Positions 25,003-36,648 of a stretch of 64,000 nt of DNA are shown in pieces. Origin of the DNA: Neocallimastix lanati (nom. inval.) (Eukaryota > Neocallimastigomycota > Neocallimastigomycetes > Neocallimastigales > Neocallimastigaceae); the NCBI GenBank assembly GCA_016946835.1, contig JACVTC010000041.1, positions 582,501 to 646,500 of the forward strand. Reading direction: 5' to 3'. The stretch's first letter is position 1; each line of letters starts with the position of its first letter. The notes beneath the pieces are model-generated. The model was given only the letters and a program-made list of their open reading frames with translations, was not told where the DNA came from and made no database searches. The position numbers and the translations under genes were made by a program.

Positions 25003-26535
25003 TTTTTTTTTTTTTTAGACTTTGAGAATAACTTTATTTAATTTATAATAATAATAATAATAAAATTACATGATTTAGATGAAAAAATAACAAATGAAAT
25101 ACATGAAATAAAATATTATATATTATAAATTATAAAAGCACATTAGAAGCAATAGCCACTAACTTTTCCTATTATTCGATGATAACAACACGTCCATTAT
25201 TGCAAGTAACAATTTCAGTATTAGTATTATCATACGAATCTGTATTAGAACTTTCACCGGGTAATGAAAATCCATACCTTATCATTTCGACGTTGACGCT
25301 CTTAGCAACTGTTGATTCAATAGATTCAACTGAATACTATTTCATCATCAATCTAAAAGATCGACAAATTAATGGTATTACATTTATTAAAAACTCCGCA
25401 TTCCCAAAAAAATACGAAACAATCGACGAAGTTGAACTTTGTTTAAAAATATTGTCAACTAATTTTCTTTGCTCCCCATCATTAACTTTAATTTTTGAAT
25501 ATATTGAACGCCCACCAAGAAGAACACTAAATATAAAGTAATAAATATTATTATCATAATCCTTTTCTGAATCTAAAGAAACATACAAGGATTTTTGTTC
25601 AATTATCATTACAAACTTCAAAAAGAAATCATCTTGAAAAGGTAAAGACTTATTTCTGTAATTTTCCAATTCTTTACAGACAAAGATTCTGTGAGAAAAG
25701 CTAGGTACACTAACACCATAACAAGGGCAACATTTAGGGCAATATTCTGAGACGATTTTTCTTTTAATGGAAATACTAATGTCAAATTTAAAACCACACC
25801 TAATTCGAGAAATCCAAAAGAATCCCAATTGATACTTAGGATATTGAAATGTTAAGTTTCTGATTTCTGAAATAAATCCAAAATCATTCTCCTTGTAAAT
25901 AATTGCATTTTTAGCTTTTGAGGGTTTGAAGACATCTCTTTCCCAATAAAACTTTTTTATTTCACTTTTTTTCTTACCATTTAATTTCTTATCCAAAGTC
26001 CTTGATTCTTTAGTCCATGAGTAATGTGACATAGTAGGAATATTATTAGTGAGATGATTAATAATTCATAATGAGTTTTTCCATTTTCTAAAGCATCATA
26101 ATTGAGATATAGCACAGACAGATAGTTGAAAGAGGAGGAATTCTCAATTCACGAGTAATATCATAGAGACTAACATAAAAATTGCGAGATTTAAATCCAT
26201 AACTCCAATAAAGTCCTCTATTAATAATTTTTTGAGCTTTAGAACATCTGCTCTTATTTGATCCAAAGAGAGGAGCATAATATATAATAAGACTAAGAAT
26301 AAACGAAATTAAAACATATTTCTTCAATGGGAGAGGAATAGATTTATTAATAAGAAATCGAAAGTATAAATATAACTTGACATTTAAATTACTGTTTAAT
26401 TTGGATTGTATAGGTTTCAATGATAAAGATTCATCAAAAGGAATACCAAGATAAGTATAGTTGTCAGTTTTAGGTAATTTGTTACTACCAATAAAGAAAG
26501 ATGGATCATCTGTAGCTCTCTTTAGTTACTTTTTT
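25003..26535 (-). mobile_element. 5'-truncated LINE (family A), C-terminal ORF2 with poly-A tail
   Basis: Minus-strand non-LTR retrotransposon. The 5' end keeps the RT thumb region (DNYTYLGIPFDESLSLKP, YAPLFGSNKSR; frame 26420-26088). A frameshift follows, then a 231-codon frame (26032-25337) with SWTKESRTLDKKL, a Cys-rich knuckle CPKCCPCYG...H...C and LLGGRSIYSK. It ends at an in-frame TAG. Directly after it the same frame continues (YSVESIESTVAKSVNVEMIR) to TAA at 25172-25174. The paralogous fragment at 36.9 kb has TGG in place of the TAG, so this is a nonsense mutation. The element ends in a poly-A tail (T run at 25003-25015). Dead copy. Confidence 0.85.
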
Positions 26536-26960
26536 GAGAGATTTAGTAAAAACACTGACATCGTACCGATATGGCAAAGGAATGGTGCAGTTAGAAGTCC
26601 TGTTAATTCTCATCAATACACATTTACTAACAGCACATTTACTAACACAGAACCTATAGTAAGCAATTCAACTTTTGATGATCCTTCTTATAAGAAAATT
26701 TCAAGGAAATTTTACTTATCTTGATTTTCTTGATCCCCAATGATGTGGACTGTTTATCCAGGTCCATGGAGGATTGATGGAAAAGGAATAACCTATATCA
26801 GGTATACTAATTACAGTTTTCTGTGATTCTGATGACAATCGATGGTTATTTTTTCTAAAGTGGCTTCTAGTACCAAGAGAGAAAACTGGAATTCTATACT
26901 GGAATACTATAGAAAGTTAATTTGATGTTTTATATTGTTTTAAACTGGATATGTATTAAT
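26536..26960 (+). mobile_element. Scrambled plus-strand LINE fragments
   Basis: The plus strand carries the tail-type motif IVPIWQRNGAVRSPVN (compare VEPIWQKE at 23.25 kb). It is followed at about 26695-26740 by AATTTCAAGGAAATTTTACTTA-type sequence shared with the RT region of the plus-strand LINE at 29546-29585. The order differs from an intact element (RT after C-terminus), so at least two fragments have been joined. Beyond 26760 the sequence is GC-richer but unrecognised. Confidence 0.45.
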
Positions 26961-27640
26961 ATTGGAGTTGTATAATTAATAATATCATATAGTTTCTACA
27001 TATTATCATTGTAATGAATCTATTGTATTTTTTACTTTAGCATTATTTTGTATATGTATTTTTCTATAGTATTATTTATACTTTCATGTAGCTTTTGTAA
27101 AATGGAAATGTAGGAGATTGATTCACTCCAAAGCTTGTATTTAAGACATTACATAACTGATGGGAATCTTTTTTATAGTCTTTCTCTACTAATATTTTTT
27201 CTTTTTTAAATATACTTTTAGCTAATTTATGATTATTCAACAAAAATTTTTAATGTCTTAAAGAGCTTTATTAATTGAAATAATTACAATCAGTCAAAAG
27301 ATAAAACGAAACAATTATTCATTTTAACAGTATATACAAGTAATTTTATATCAATAAATTTCTAACCCTTGTGTAAATTTAAAAATATTATATCAGGAAT
27401 ACTGGATAAAATCAATTATTTACAAAATCTAAACACTATTAAATCATCAAGAACAATTATATATTTCAAGCTTTCATTTATTCAACACCAATATTTTTTT
27501 TATATATTATTTTAAGGGAATTTACTTTCTCTTTTATTTTTATTTTATTATATATATTAAAAAAAAAATTTTTTTTATCTATTTTTTATTATTATTATTA
27601 TTTTTTTATTATATACTTCTTTTATTTTATTTTTTAGGCT
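26961..27640. other. AT-rich spacer before the plus-strand LINE
   Basis: No coding frame. The last 150 bp are T-rich and end in TTTTTTAGGC just before the LINE start. Confidence 0.4.
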
Positions 27641-27649
27641 TTTTTTGAA

Positions 27650-30290
27650 ATGGATAATACTTCTCCAAATTCAGCAACTATACCTGTTTTACGGTGAGTT
27701 CTTCGTAGATACGATATTCAGAATAAAGATTTTATTCTTATCTTTATTCATGATCTTCAATCATGATCTGTTAGTAAACTTTGGGAATTTCTTAGTAAAC
27801 GTATTTCCAGTTGCAATGAAATAGTTCATGGAATTACAAAAAAACACACAACTAATATGGAAAATTACTTCATTTTAAGGTTAAACTATGATAAACCCAC
27901 TTATTATCTAAATATTTTATTTCTTCTTACTAGATGCCTTCCTATATATAAAATTATTTGGATCCTTTTGAATATAAATATATCATTTCTGTCAACATTA
28001 CGTCTTTTTAAGGAATTAAAATGCATTATTGGTAAAATTTATGTTCCTACGGTCACTCATAAGGAAGAAAGAAAGAATGTCTTTTCAGAAATTACTAATT
28101 AGACAAAGAAACATACTAATACACCTTTTATTCTTGTAGGTGACTTTAATATGTCTAAATCCCAATTAGAAAGTTTACTTAATAAATCATCACATTAGTG
28201 GTTCATTAAAAACTTATCAGGTCTCGATTTCACATGGGCTCGGGATGGTAGATCGTCTTGTATTGATCATATTTTATTTAATTGTAAAATGAAGGAATAC
28301 ATTAATAAGGTATCCGTTTGTAGTACATTCAATGATTCAATGATATATCTGACCACTTTCCTCTTATCCTTTCCTGTAAGAAAGATGACTCAGAAGGTTT
28401 TCGTGCTCCTACTCTTTCTAGAAGATTCAAGTGGTCCCAACACATGTGTAATGAAAAGCATAATGAAATATTCTCAAGTAAGTACTTCTCAATTCTTCTT
28501 AATGAATTTAATGATAATAAAGAATTAAGTTCTAATGAAGTGGTCAATAAATTTATAGAAACAGCTAATAAAGTTGGTGATAAAGTTCATGCTAGAGTTC
28601 CTTGTGATCTTAAAGGCTCAGTTTTCCACTGCCCTTATTATATCAAGAAACTTTCTCATGAAAAGCATGTTACATTTAATGAAATCAAAAATTTTTCTTT
28701 AGGTCCTAACCTTGAAAACCTTGATGAATTTTTAAATTTGCTTCGTGAATATAAAAATATATATGGTAAAGTCAGGACAATTAAGTTTTCTATTAAATCA
28801 AAACAATTTCATCAGTCAGTAGAATCTGCATGTAATAATTTTCGTAATAAAAATTCTAGGAGTGCTTGGTTAAAATTAAAGAAGCTATCTCACCCTATGT
28901 ATTCTAATTCTATTTCGTCAAGCGTTTTAAAGGTCAAGCAGAGTAACTTTTTATTTTCTCATTCGGATCAATTGAATCGATTTGCTGAATATTACAGTGA
29001 ACTAGCTTCTGATGTTACTCAACACAGTTTGGATAATGAATACTGGGTAAGTTTATTTAGAACTAATCCTAATAATAATCCTACTTGGAATATTAATGAT
29101 TCTATTACTATGGAAGAAATTTAAAACACTGTACTTGATATGAAAAATAATAAAGCTCCTGAACCCGATGGTATTCCGATTGAATTTTTTAAAGCCTTCT
29201 TTAGTAAATCTGATTTATCCGATAATCAAAATGATTCTTCGGATGATCACTACTCTAAGTGTGCTAAATGTTTACTTTCATTATTTAAAAAAATCTGGGA
29301 TGGTGATTTCCCTGAATTTGGCTTCTATAATATCAATTCCAAAAAAAAGAGATCTTTCAGATTGTAATAATTATCGTGGTATTTCTCTTATTAATGTTGG
29401 CTTAAAAATTATTTTAGAGATTGTTACTAATAGAATTGCTAAATATGCCTTTGAATATAAATTTGTTAGACCTGAACAATTTGGATTTAGAAATAAAGAA
29501 GAATGCATAAGTTTATATATTTCAATTAGAGAGATATGTCAAAGATGAAAATTTCAAGGAAATTTTACTTATCTTGCTTTTCTTGATCTTAAAAAAGCCT
29601 AGGATTTTGTACCTATCTATAATATTTTGACCAAATTATATAACTTAGGAATTAGAGGTAAATGTCATCTGTTTTTAAAGAATCTTTATCTATCCTCTAA
29701 AGCTCGTGCTTTTTTTAATGGTAATCTCTCTGAAGAATTTTCGATAAATCGTGGTGTTAGACAAGGATGGTGTATATTTTGATTCTCAATATTGTTGTGG
29801 TGGACTTTTTGCTGATGATATTGTTTTAGTTGCTCCATCTAAACAAGCTCTTAAGAAAATTTTGAATAAAGTTCATGAATGGGCTATTAAAAATGAAATG
29901 ACTTTTGGAATTAATAAGTGTGCTACTCTTGTTGTAAAACCGATTAACTTTATTAAGCCAATAAATTATGAAGATCATCCTCTATTTCCATAAAGGTTGA
30001 ATCTCGCCCTATTAGTTCAATAAATGATGAATCCGGGGAGAGTTTAGTGGACACCACACTATCTATTTTAAAGATGTTACTTCTAGGTTTTATTTCTTTT
30101 TTATTTGTTAGGAAGGGAAAAATTCCCGCATAGTACAACTTGCCGAAATACATAGTATTTTCGAGCTTTTTTATTTTTTATTTTTTAAATTTTTTATTTT
30201 TAATTTCAAATGTACTTTTCACCTACATGTATTTTTTAAAATAAAATTTTGGAAGTGTATTCTCTTCCCTGTCTAAAAAAAATAATAATG
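27650..30290 (+). mobile_element. Degenerate LINE on the plus strand (endonuclease + RT)
   Basis: Non-LTR retrotransposon relic with recognisable ORF2 order. The AP-type endonuclease pieces are IIGKIYVPTVTHKEE, ILVGDFNM, FTWARDGRSSCIDHILFN and an SDHFPLI-like patch. A 226-codon linker frame runs from 28444 to 29124. The RT fingers read KNNKAPEPDGIPIEFFKA, then DCNNYRGISLINVGLKI and RPEQFGFRNKEECISLYIS. The catalytic core reads CCGGLFADDIVLVAPSK (29800-29850), with the FADD motif intact. Multiple stops (for example TGA after ICQR near 29548 and TAG in KKAxDFV near 29600) and a deletion after VRQGW disable it. The 3' part (30001-30160) is a diverged tail, and a tail-like segment ending in CTGTCTAAAAAAA closes it near 30280. 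Confidence 0.8.
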
Positions 30291-30660
30291 CCCTTGTGAA
30301 GTCTTACAGATATTAAATGAAACTAGAATATATTATACCATTATTTTATTTTATTTTGTGTTTTTTTTTTTTTTTTTTTGTTTATTTTTTATCTTTTTTC
30401 TTTTTATTACATGTATTTTATCATATATTTAATTAATAAAGATGAGATAAGTTTACTGCCGTTAAAAAAAAAAATTATTTTTTTTTATTTTATTTTGTGT
30501 TTTTTTTGTTTTGTTTATTTTTTTTATCTTTTTTTTTTATTACATGTATTTTATCAAATATTTAATTAATAAAGATGAAACAAGTTTGCTGCCATTAAAA
30601 AAAAATAAAATTATTATTATTTTAAATTAAATAAAGTTTTCTCTAAGTCTAAAAAAAAAA
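30291..30660 (+). repeat. Two consecutive LINE 3'-tail copies, plus orientation
   Basis: The segment runs TTATTACATGTATTTTATCA then AATATTTAATTAATAAAGATG and AAACAAGTTTGCTGCC, followed by A-rich sequence. It occurs at about 30405-30470 and 30535-30610. AATAAA-like signal sequence and A-runs at the ends mark retrotransposon 3' termini. The same tail in inverse orientation follows at 30838. Confidence 0.7.
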
Positions 30661-30837
30661 AAAAAAAAAAGTGAAAGATCTAATACAGGGGTCTACTGTT
30701 CAGTATATTGTTGGACTTACTGAATATATTGCTAATACAATACCGATCCTGTATTATCATTATGCCTTATCAGTAAGAGCATTATTATACTGAAGTATAA
30801 TAATTATGTTTGACTTCACAATTTTTTTTTTTTTTTT
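30661..30837. other. Spacer between opposed LINE tails
   Basis: Contains an unrecognised GC-richer 110-bp segment with inverted AATACAGG/CCTGTATT pieces (30683-30690 and 30748-30755). A scrap of the LINE 3' region follows, including the hairpin at 30781-30804 and GTTTGACTTCACAATT. Confidence 0.45.
30781..30804. repeat. LINE 3' hairpin, copy 1
   Basis: Arms ATTATTATACT and AGTATAATAAT (11 bp each, exact reverse complements) with a GA loop. The same hairpin sits in the 3' part of three other LINE copies here. Confidence 0.75.
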
Positions 30838-32395
30838 TTAACAACAGCAAACTTGTTTCGTCTTTATTAATTAAATATTTGATAAAATACATGTAATAAA
30901 AAGAAAAAAAAGATAAAAAGTAAACAAAAAAAAAAACACAAAATAAAATAAAAATAATGGTATAAAGTATTCTAGTTTCATTTAATTAATATTTGTAAGA
31001 CTTCACAAGGGCATTATTATACTATAGTATAATAATTAATTTTGACTTCTCAATGTTAATCATAATTTTAAGATACAAAATTATGATCTTCATTGGTTGC
31101 ACTAGCCCTTCTGGCCTGTCTTACTGTTTCTTCAGCATTGACGCTCTTGGTAGTAGTAGTACGATTCGATTTGAACCTATTGAACAAAGACCATTGCTGG
31201 CAATAGGTATAATCGATTGAAGAAGTGCCGCAGTAACCACCAAGAATGGAGTATCAGAATAAGCACCTGATTTCATCTGGCACTTAAATAGATCCTTCCA
31301 TTCCCTTGTACTGTTATTAATACTTCGACCTCCAAGAAGGAAATGAAACACTTTTTCACACACACTAGAATCAACATACACATTATTTTCAATACTATTA
31401 CTAACATTACTAAAAATACTATTACTAATATTACTATAACTATTGTTACTATTACTATTATTACTATTACTATTATTACTATTACTATTATTACTGTTGC
31501 TATTATCATTATTACTATTAACAATATCATTAATAGGTTGCCACGGTTAAAAGCATTATATAAAAATAAAATTTTATTATTAACTTTACTACGAATATTA
31601 TTGAAAAATGGACAATCAATTAACCAATGCCTTATCCATTGTTTATTACTTTTACAACAGGAACAAAAATTAGGACACATTTGATCTATTATTTTTGCAG
31701 CTTTAGCAATTCTAGCATCTAATCTATATCCGCTTCGTGCTCTCAATAGCCAATAGAAACCATATGAAAGATCAGGATATTCATAACAAAGTTTTATAAA
31801 ATTTGATGTTTCTTCGAATCTGTTTTTGTCATAAAATTCAGCTTTAATAGAATTGATTTTCATATCTCTTTTTCAATAAAAATCCTTGATTTTATTATCG
31901 TTATTACCTCTTTTCTCTAGTTTACGTTTAAGAGTTCTACTTTCTTTAGTCCATGTATATTTTCTAGATTTTGGAATATTATTAACTAAATCGGAAATAA
32001 TACAATTTGAATCTTTCCATTTATCAAAACATTTGACTTGAGACAAAGCACACTTAGCTGACAATGGAAGAATATTTAAATCTTTTGAAATAGAATATAC
32101 ATTAACAAAAGAGTTGGCTTTTTAAACCTGCAATCCATCTTAATCTTTTATTAATTAATTTCTGAGTATTATTTGTTCTCGCTTTATTTGAACCAAGTAA
32201 AGGTGCAAAGTAAGAGACTTTACTAAGTACATAGGAATTAATTATAATCTTCTTAAATGGAATAGGAATTTTGGAATTTGAAAGAAATTTACTAACAGAA
32301 AAGAGAGCTTTAGTAACTATAGAGTAAAGTAACCTAATAATAGGGTTCAACGATAAGCTTTTATCAAATGGTATACCTAAATATTTGATAAAATA
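30838..32395 (-). mobile_element. 5'-truncated LINE (family B), broken ORF2 C-terminal half
   Basis: Close paralogue of the longer LINE at 32.5-36.6 kb. Fragments in minus-strand order: IKYLGIPFDKSLSLNP and YFAPLLGSNKARTNN (32394-32102, frameshifted after AGLKS), LSQVKCFDKWKDSN and YTWTKESRTLKRKL (32064-31873, ending in TGA where the sister copy reads TGG), then the MKINSIKAEF frame (31863-31273) with the CPNFCSCCKSNKQWIRH knuckle. Another frameshift follows in the AGT/AAT microsatellite, and then HFLLGGRSINNSTREWK (31381-31121). The 3' UTR carries the hairpin at 31013-31036 and the tail ending in an A run at 30838. Dead copy. Confidence 0.85.
31013..31036. repeat. LINE 3' hairpin, copy 2
   Basis: The same 11-bp arms as at 30781, with loop AT instead of GA, making it a perfect 24-bp palindrome. 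Confidence 0.75.
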
Positions 32396-32468
32396 CATGT
32401 AATAAAAAGAAAAAAAAGATAAAAAATAATAAAAAAAAAAAAATAAAAAATAAAAAATAAAAAATAAT

Positions 32469-32504
<36 letters not shown>

Positions 32505-32509
32505 GGCAG
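32396..32509 (-). repeat. Partial LINE 3'-tail copy fused to the LINE-B body
   Basis: On the minus strand the tail sequence ATTACATGTATTTTATCAAA passes directly into AATATTTAGGTATACCATTT, the RT-thumb coding sequence of LINE B. The joint falls on the shared bases ATATTTA. An A-run separates it from the tail of LINE C. Confidence 0.65.
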
Positions 32510-32686
32510 CAAACTTGTTTCATCTTTATTAATTAAATATTTGATAAAATACATGTAATAAAATAATAAAAAAAAAAAAAAAAAGATAAAAAAATAAACA
32601 AAAAATAAAACACAAAATAAAAATAAAATAATGGTATAATATATTCTAGTTTCATTTAATTAATATTTGTAAGACTTCACAAGGGC

Positions 32687-32710
32687 ATTATTATACTGAA
32701 GTATAATAAT
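32687..32710. repeat. LINE 3' hairpin, copy 3
   Basis: Same 11-bp arms and GA loop as at 30781, located in the 3' region just after the ORF2 stop of the near-complete LINE. Confidence 0.75.
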
Positions 32711-35700
32711 TAACTTTGACTTCGCAATGTTAATCATAATTTTAAGATACAAAATTATGATCTTCATTGGTTGACTAGCCCTGCTGGCCTGTCTTACTGT
32801 TTCTTCAGCATTGACGCTCTTGGTAGTAGTAGTACGATTCGATTTGAACCTATTGAACAAAGACCATTGCTGGCCAATAGCAATAGGTATAATCGATTGG
32901 AGAAGTGCCGCAGTAACCACTAAGAACGGAGTATCAGAATAAGCACCTGATTTCATCTGGCACTTAAATAGATCCTTCCATTCCCTTGTACTGTTATTAA
33001 TACTTCGACCTCCAAGAAGGAAATTAAACACTTTTTCACACACACTAGAATCAATATACACATTATTTTCAATACTATTACTAACATTACTAAAAATACT
33101 ATTACTAATATTATTATTACTATTATAACTATTACTATTATTACTATTACTATTATCATTATTACTATTAACAATATCATTTGTTAGGTTGCCACGGTAA
33201 AAAGCATTATATAAAAATAAAATTTTATCATTAACTTTACTACGAGTATGATTGAAAAAGGGACAATCAATTAACCAATGACTTATCCATTGTTTATTAC
33301 TTTTACAACAGGGACAAAAATTAGGACACATTTGGTCCACTATTTTTGCAGCTTTAGCAATTCTAGTATCTAATCTATATCCGCTTCGTGCTCTCAATAG
33401 CCAATAGAAACCATATGAAAGATCAGGATAGTCATAACAAAGTTTTATAAATTTTGATGTTTCTTCGAATTTGTTTTTGTCATAAAACTCAGCTTTAATA
33501 GAATTGATTTTCATATCTCTTTTCCAATAAAAATCCTTGATTTTATTATCGTTATTACCTCTTTTCTCTAGTTTACGTTTAAGAGTTCTACTTTCTTTTG
33601 TCTATGTATATTTTCTAGATTTTGGAATATTATTAACTAAATAGGAAATAATACAATTTGAATTTTTCCATTTATCAAAACATTTGACCTGAGACAAAGC
33701 ACACTTAGCTGACAATGGAGGAATATGTAAATCTTTTGAAATAGAATATACATTAATAAATGATTTGGCTTTTTGTATACCTGCAATCCATCTTAATCCT
33801 TTATTAATTAATTTCTGAGTATTATTTGTTCTCGTTTTATTCGAACCAAGTAAAGGTGCAAAGTAAGAGACTTTACTAAGTACATAAGAATTAATTATAA
33901 TCTTCTTAAATGGAATAGGAATTTTGGAATTTGAAAGAAATTTACTAACAGAAAAGAGAGCTTTAGTAACTTTAGAGTTAAGTAATTTAATAATAGGTTT
34001 CAACGATAAGCTTTTATCAAATGGTATACCTAAATAGGTATAACATTTAGTTATTGGAATTGGTTGACCAGCAAGATAAAAAGTAGGATCTCTTTTATTT
34101 TGAAAAAGAGGTGTGTCTGGTCGAATCACCATCGTTGCACACTTATTAATTCCAAAATTCATCATATTAAATTTAGCCCATTCATTTACCTTCTTAAGCA
34201 TTTTTTTCAACTTAGTTCTTGACGGTGCGCATAGAACAATATCATCTGCAAAGAGTCCACCACAACATCTAGATTCGCCTAAAGGAATTCCAAGTTCTGA
34301 AACATCATTAAAAATGTCATTAATAAAAAGATTGAAAAGAATTGGTGATAGTGGACAACCTTGTCTAACTCCTTTCATAATATTAAAAGATTCCGAATAT
34401 TGATCATCAATTTTAACACTAGCTTTGGATGTCAAATATAGATTTTTTATAAATTGATAACATTTACCTCTAATACCTAAAGCATCTAATTTATATAAAA
34501 TATTACCTATTGGAACAGAATCATATGCCTTTTTTAAATCTAGAAAAGCTAGGTAAGTTTCTTTATTATCATTTTTACGCCTTTGACAAATTTCTCGAAT
34601 TGAAATAAATAAACTAACACATTCTTCTTTAGTACGAAATCCAAATTGCTCTGGCCTAATAAAATTATTTTTAAGTCCATATTCTGAAATTCTTTTGGAG
34701 ACTATTTTCGAAATGAGTTTAATACCATTGTTAATCAGAGAGATACCTCGATAATTGTCACAATCAGATAGATCATCTCCTTTTTTAGGAATAGATATAA
34801 TACTTGCTTCATTCCATGAGCTAGGAAATTCTCCATTCCAAATTCTTGAGTATATCTTCTGTAAACAATTTAAACCAGAAGAAGAATTATTTACTGAAAT
34901 TTCGTCATCCGGAGGAATTAAAGCTTTATAAAATTCAATAGGAATTCCATCCGGGCCTGAAGCTTTAAAATTTGGAGTAGCCAAAATTGCTTCTCTAATT
35001 TCTTCTATACTGATGTCTTGATTTATATCCCATTCATTGTGTCTCGTATACCTAATTGTTCCATTGGAAAATTTATTATACCATTCGATTAATGCACTAT
35101 TGATATCAGAATGGCTTGAAGCAAGTTTTTTATAGTGATTGTGCCATACTTCTAACTGTTCTTTAGTAGAAGTAGCTAGTTTACCATTTTTGTCCTTTAC
35201 TGGAGAATTTGACATATTTTTAAATTTATCTACTTTTGTTGTTGTTTTAAGCCATTTCCAAGCTTTTTTAGGGTTATGAGATTTCATATATTCACATCCT
35301 GTATTAATCCAATGTTGGTATTCAGTTTTCCTATAAATATTACACATATGATGAATAATTTTGCACATTCTATTATATTTATCAATTAATTCTTCAAATT
35401 CATCTAAATTATGATAAGAACCTCTTTTTTTAATGGATTTATATAATTTCATTTTGAGTTTTTGCAAATTAAATATTTTCTGCGACATATGAAAAAAAGA
35501 TTTTCGAACTTCTGAAATTGACGTGATATTAAGTTCCTTAGCAATATTGAATGAAGTTGAAATAAATTTCTTTGAAATATCATCAATACTAATATTAGGA
35601 TCTGGAATCACTTCCTCTAATACACTAAAATAGTTGTTGTCAAAAATTGATTCTTTTTCATTTATACATTTTAATCTATCCCATTTAACTGTCTTTTTAG

Positions 35701-36479
35701 GCAGAGAGAAAGAATTATCTGAATTAACTGATGAAAAACATTTACCTTTTATTAATAAAGGTTTATGATCCGAAATGGGGGGAAAGTCAATAAAAGTACC
35801 ATATGAAAGTAAATCTAACATATGATCATTGACAATCGCATGATCTATATCAGATTCTCTATTACCTCTACTCCATGAAATTGGGGAGCCCCATAAGGGA
35901 AGAATTTTCCAATTACTAAATTTAGAGAGCAAATTACTTAATTTCTCAGTAGGTAAATTAAAATCACCAACCAACATTGAAGGATGAGAAGAGTGACTAT
36001 TTAACCAAGACAATATTTCAATTCTAGCAGCTCTAGCATGAAGGCTATGGCCACTATGAGGTACGTACACATTACCAATAGAACATTTAGTGAAATTCCA
36101 AAAATTATAAGTATACAAGGAAATAATATACTCATAAGTGTTGTTTTCAAGAGAGGCTTGACAAGAATTATGAAACCCAATATAAAGACCTCTTTTACCG
36201 GGAATTTCATTATTAGCTTTTTTGAAGAAATGTTTGTAGTTTTTTAATGATACTCGACATGGATATTTACTGCTAGAACCTGAACCATTTCCTGTTTCCT
36301 GAAAGCATAAGAAAAGTGGTTTGTACATTGAAATAAAGAATTCAACACTGTCTTTTTTATCAAAGTTCCATCCATTAGTATTCCAACTGACACATAGAGA
36401 AAATTCTTTAACTGTATTATTATTAATATGAGTGTTATTAATATTATTGGAATTATTATAATTGATTGAACTGAAATTT

Positions 36480-36648
36480 GAATTTGAATCTGAGCTTGAA
36501 ACTGAATTTAAACATAAATTTGAAATTGAACTTGAACTTGTACTTGAACTTGAACTTGAACTTGAACTTGTACTTGAACTTGTACTTGAACTTGTACTTG
36601 AACTTGAACTTGAAATTGTACTTGAACTTGGACTTGAACTTGAACTTG
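36480..36648. repeat. TTGAAC/TTGTAC hexanucleotide array encoding Ser-rich N-terminus of LINE ORF2
   Basis: A tandem 6-bp repeat (TTGAAC with TTGTAC and related variants). Read on the minus strand in the ORF2 frame it gives mainly Ser with Thr (AGT TCA, AGT ACA), leading into the endonuclease domain. It lies exactly at the 5' joint with the next LINE tail. It could be a genuine low-complexity N-terminus or an expansion at the insertion joint. Confidence 0.6.

Larger units (their letters stand above)
32510..36648 (-). mobile_element. Nearly complete LINE (family B): ORF2 with endonuclease, RT and zinc knuckle; one internal TAG
   Basis: The minus-strand ORF2 is open from the Ser-rich start (upstream of 36328) to TAA at 32660, except for a single in-frame TAG at 33604-33602. 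The sister copy at 31.97 kb reads TGG there (YTW-TKES). Domains in order: AP endonuclease (SWNTNGWNF, LCFQETGNG, LVGDFNLP, ESDIDHAIVND, SDHKPLLIKG); linker; RT (KASGPDGIPIEFYKA, NYRGISLINNG, RPEQFGFRTKEECVSLF, FLDLKKAYDSV, GVRQGCPLSPILFNLF, CGGLFADDIVLCAPS with the FADD site near 34230); thumb (LGIPFDKSLSLKP); CCHC-like knuckle (MCPNFCPCCKSNKQWISHW then DCPF); C-terminal TKSVNAEETVRQASR. The 3' UTR has the hairpin at 32687-32710 and an A-tail at 32510. No ORF1 is attached, because the 5' end abuts another LINE tail at 36649. Catalytic motifs look intact. Confidence 0.93.

Noticed and set aside
25179-25541. 120-codon plus-strand frame
   Set aside because: Antisense shadow of the LINE ORF2 C-terminus at 25172-26032.
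30661-30780. GC-richer 110-bp segment between LINE tails considered as a tRNA or small RNA
   Set aside because: No cloverleaf, A/B boxes or anticodon arm could be drawn; its inverted pieces are only 8 bp.
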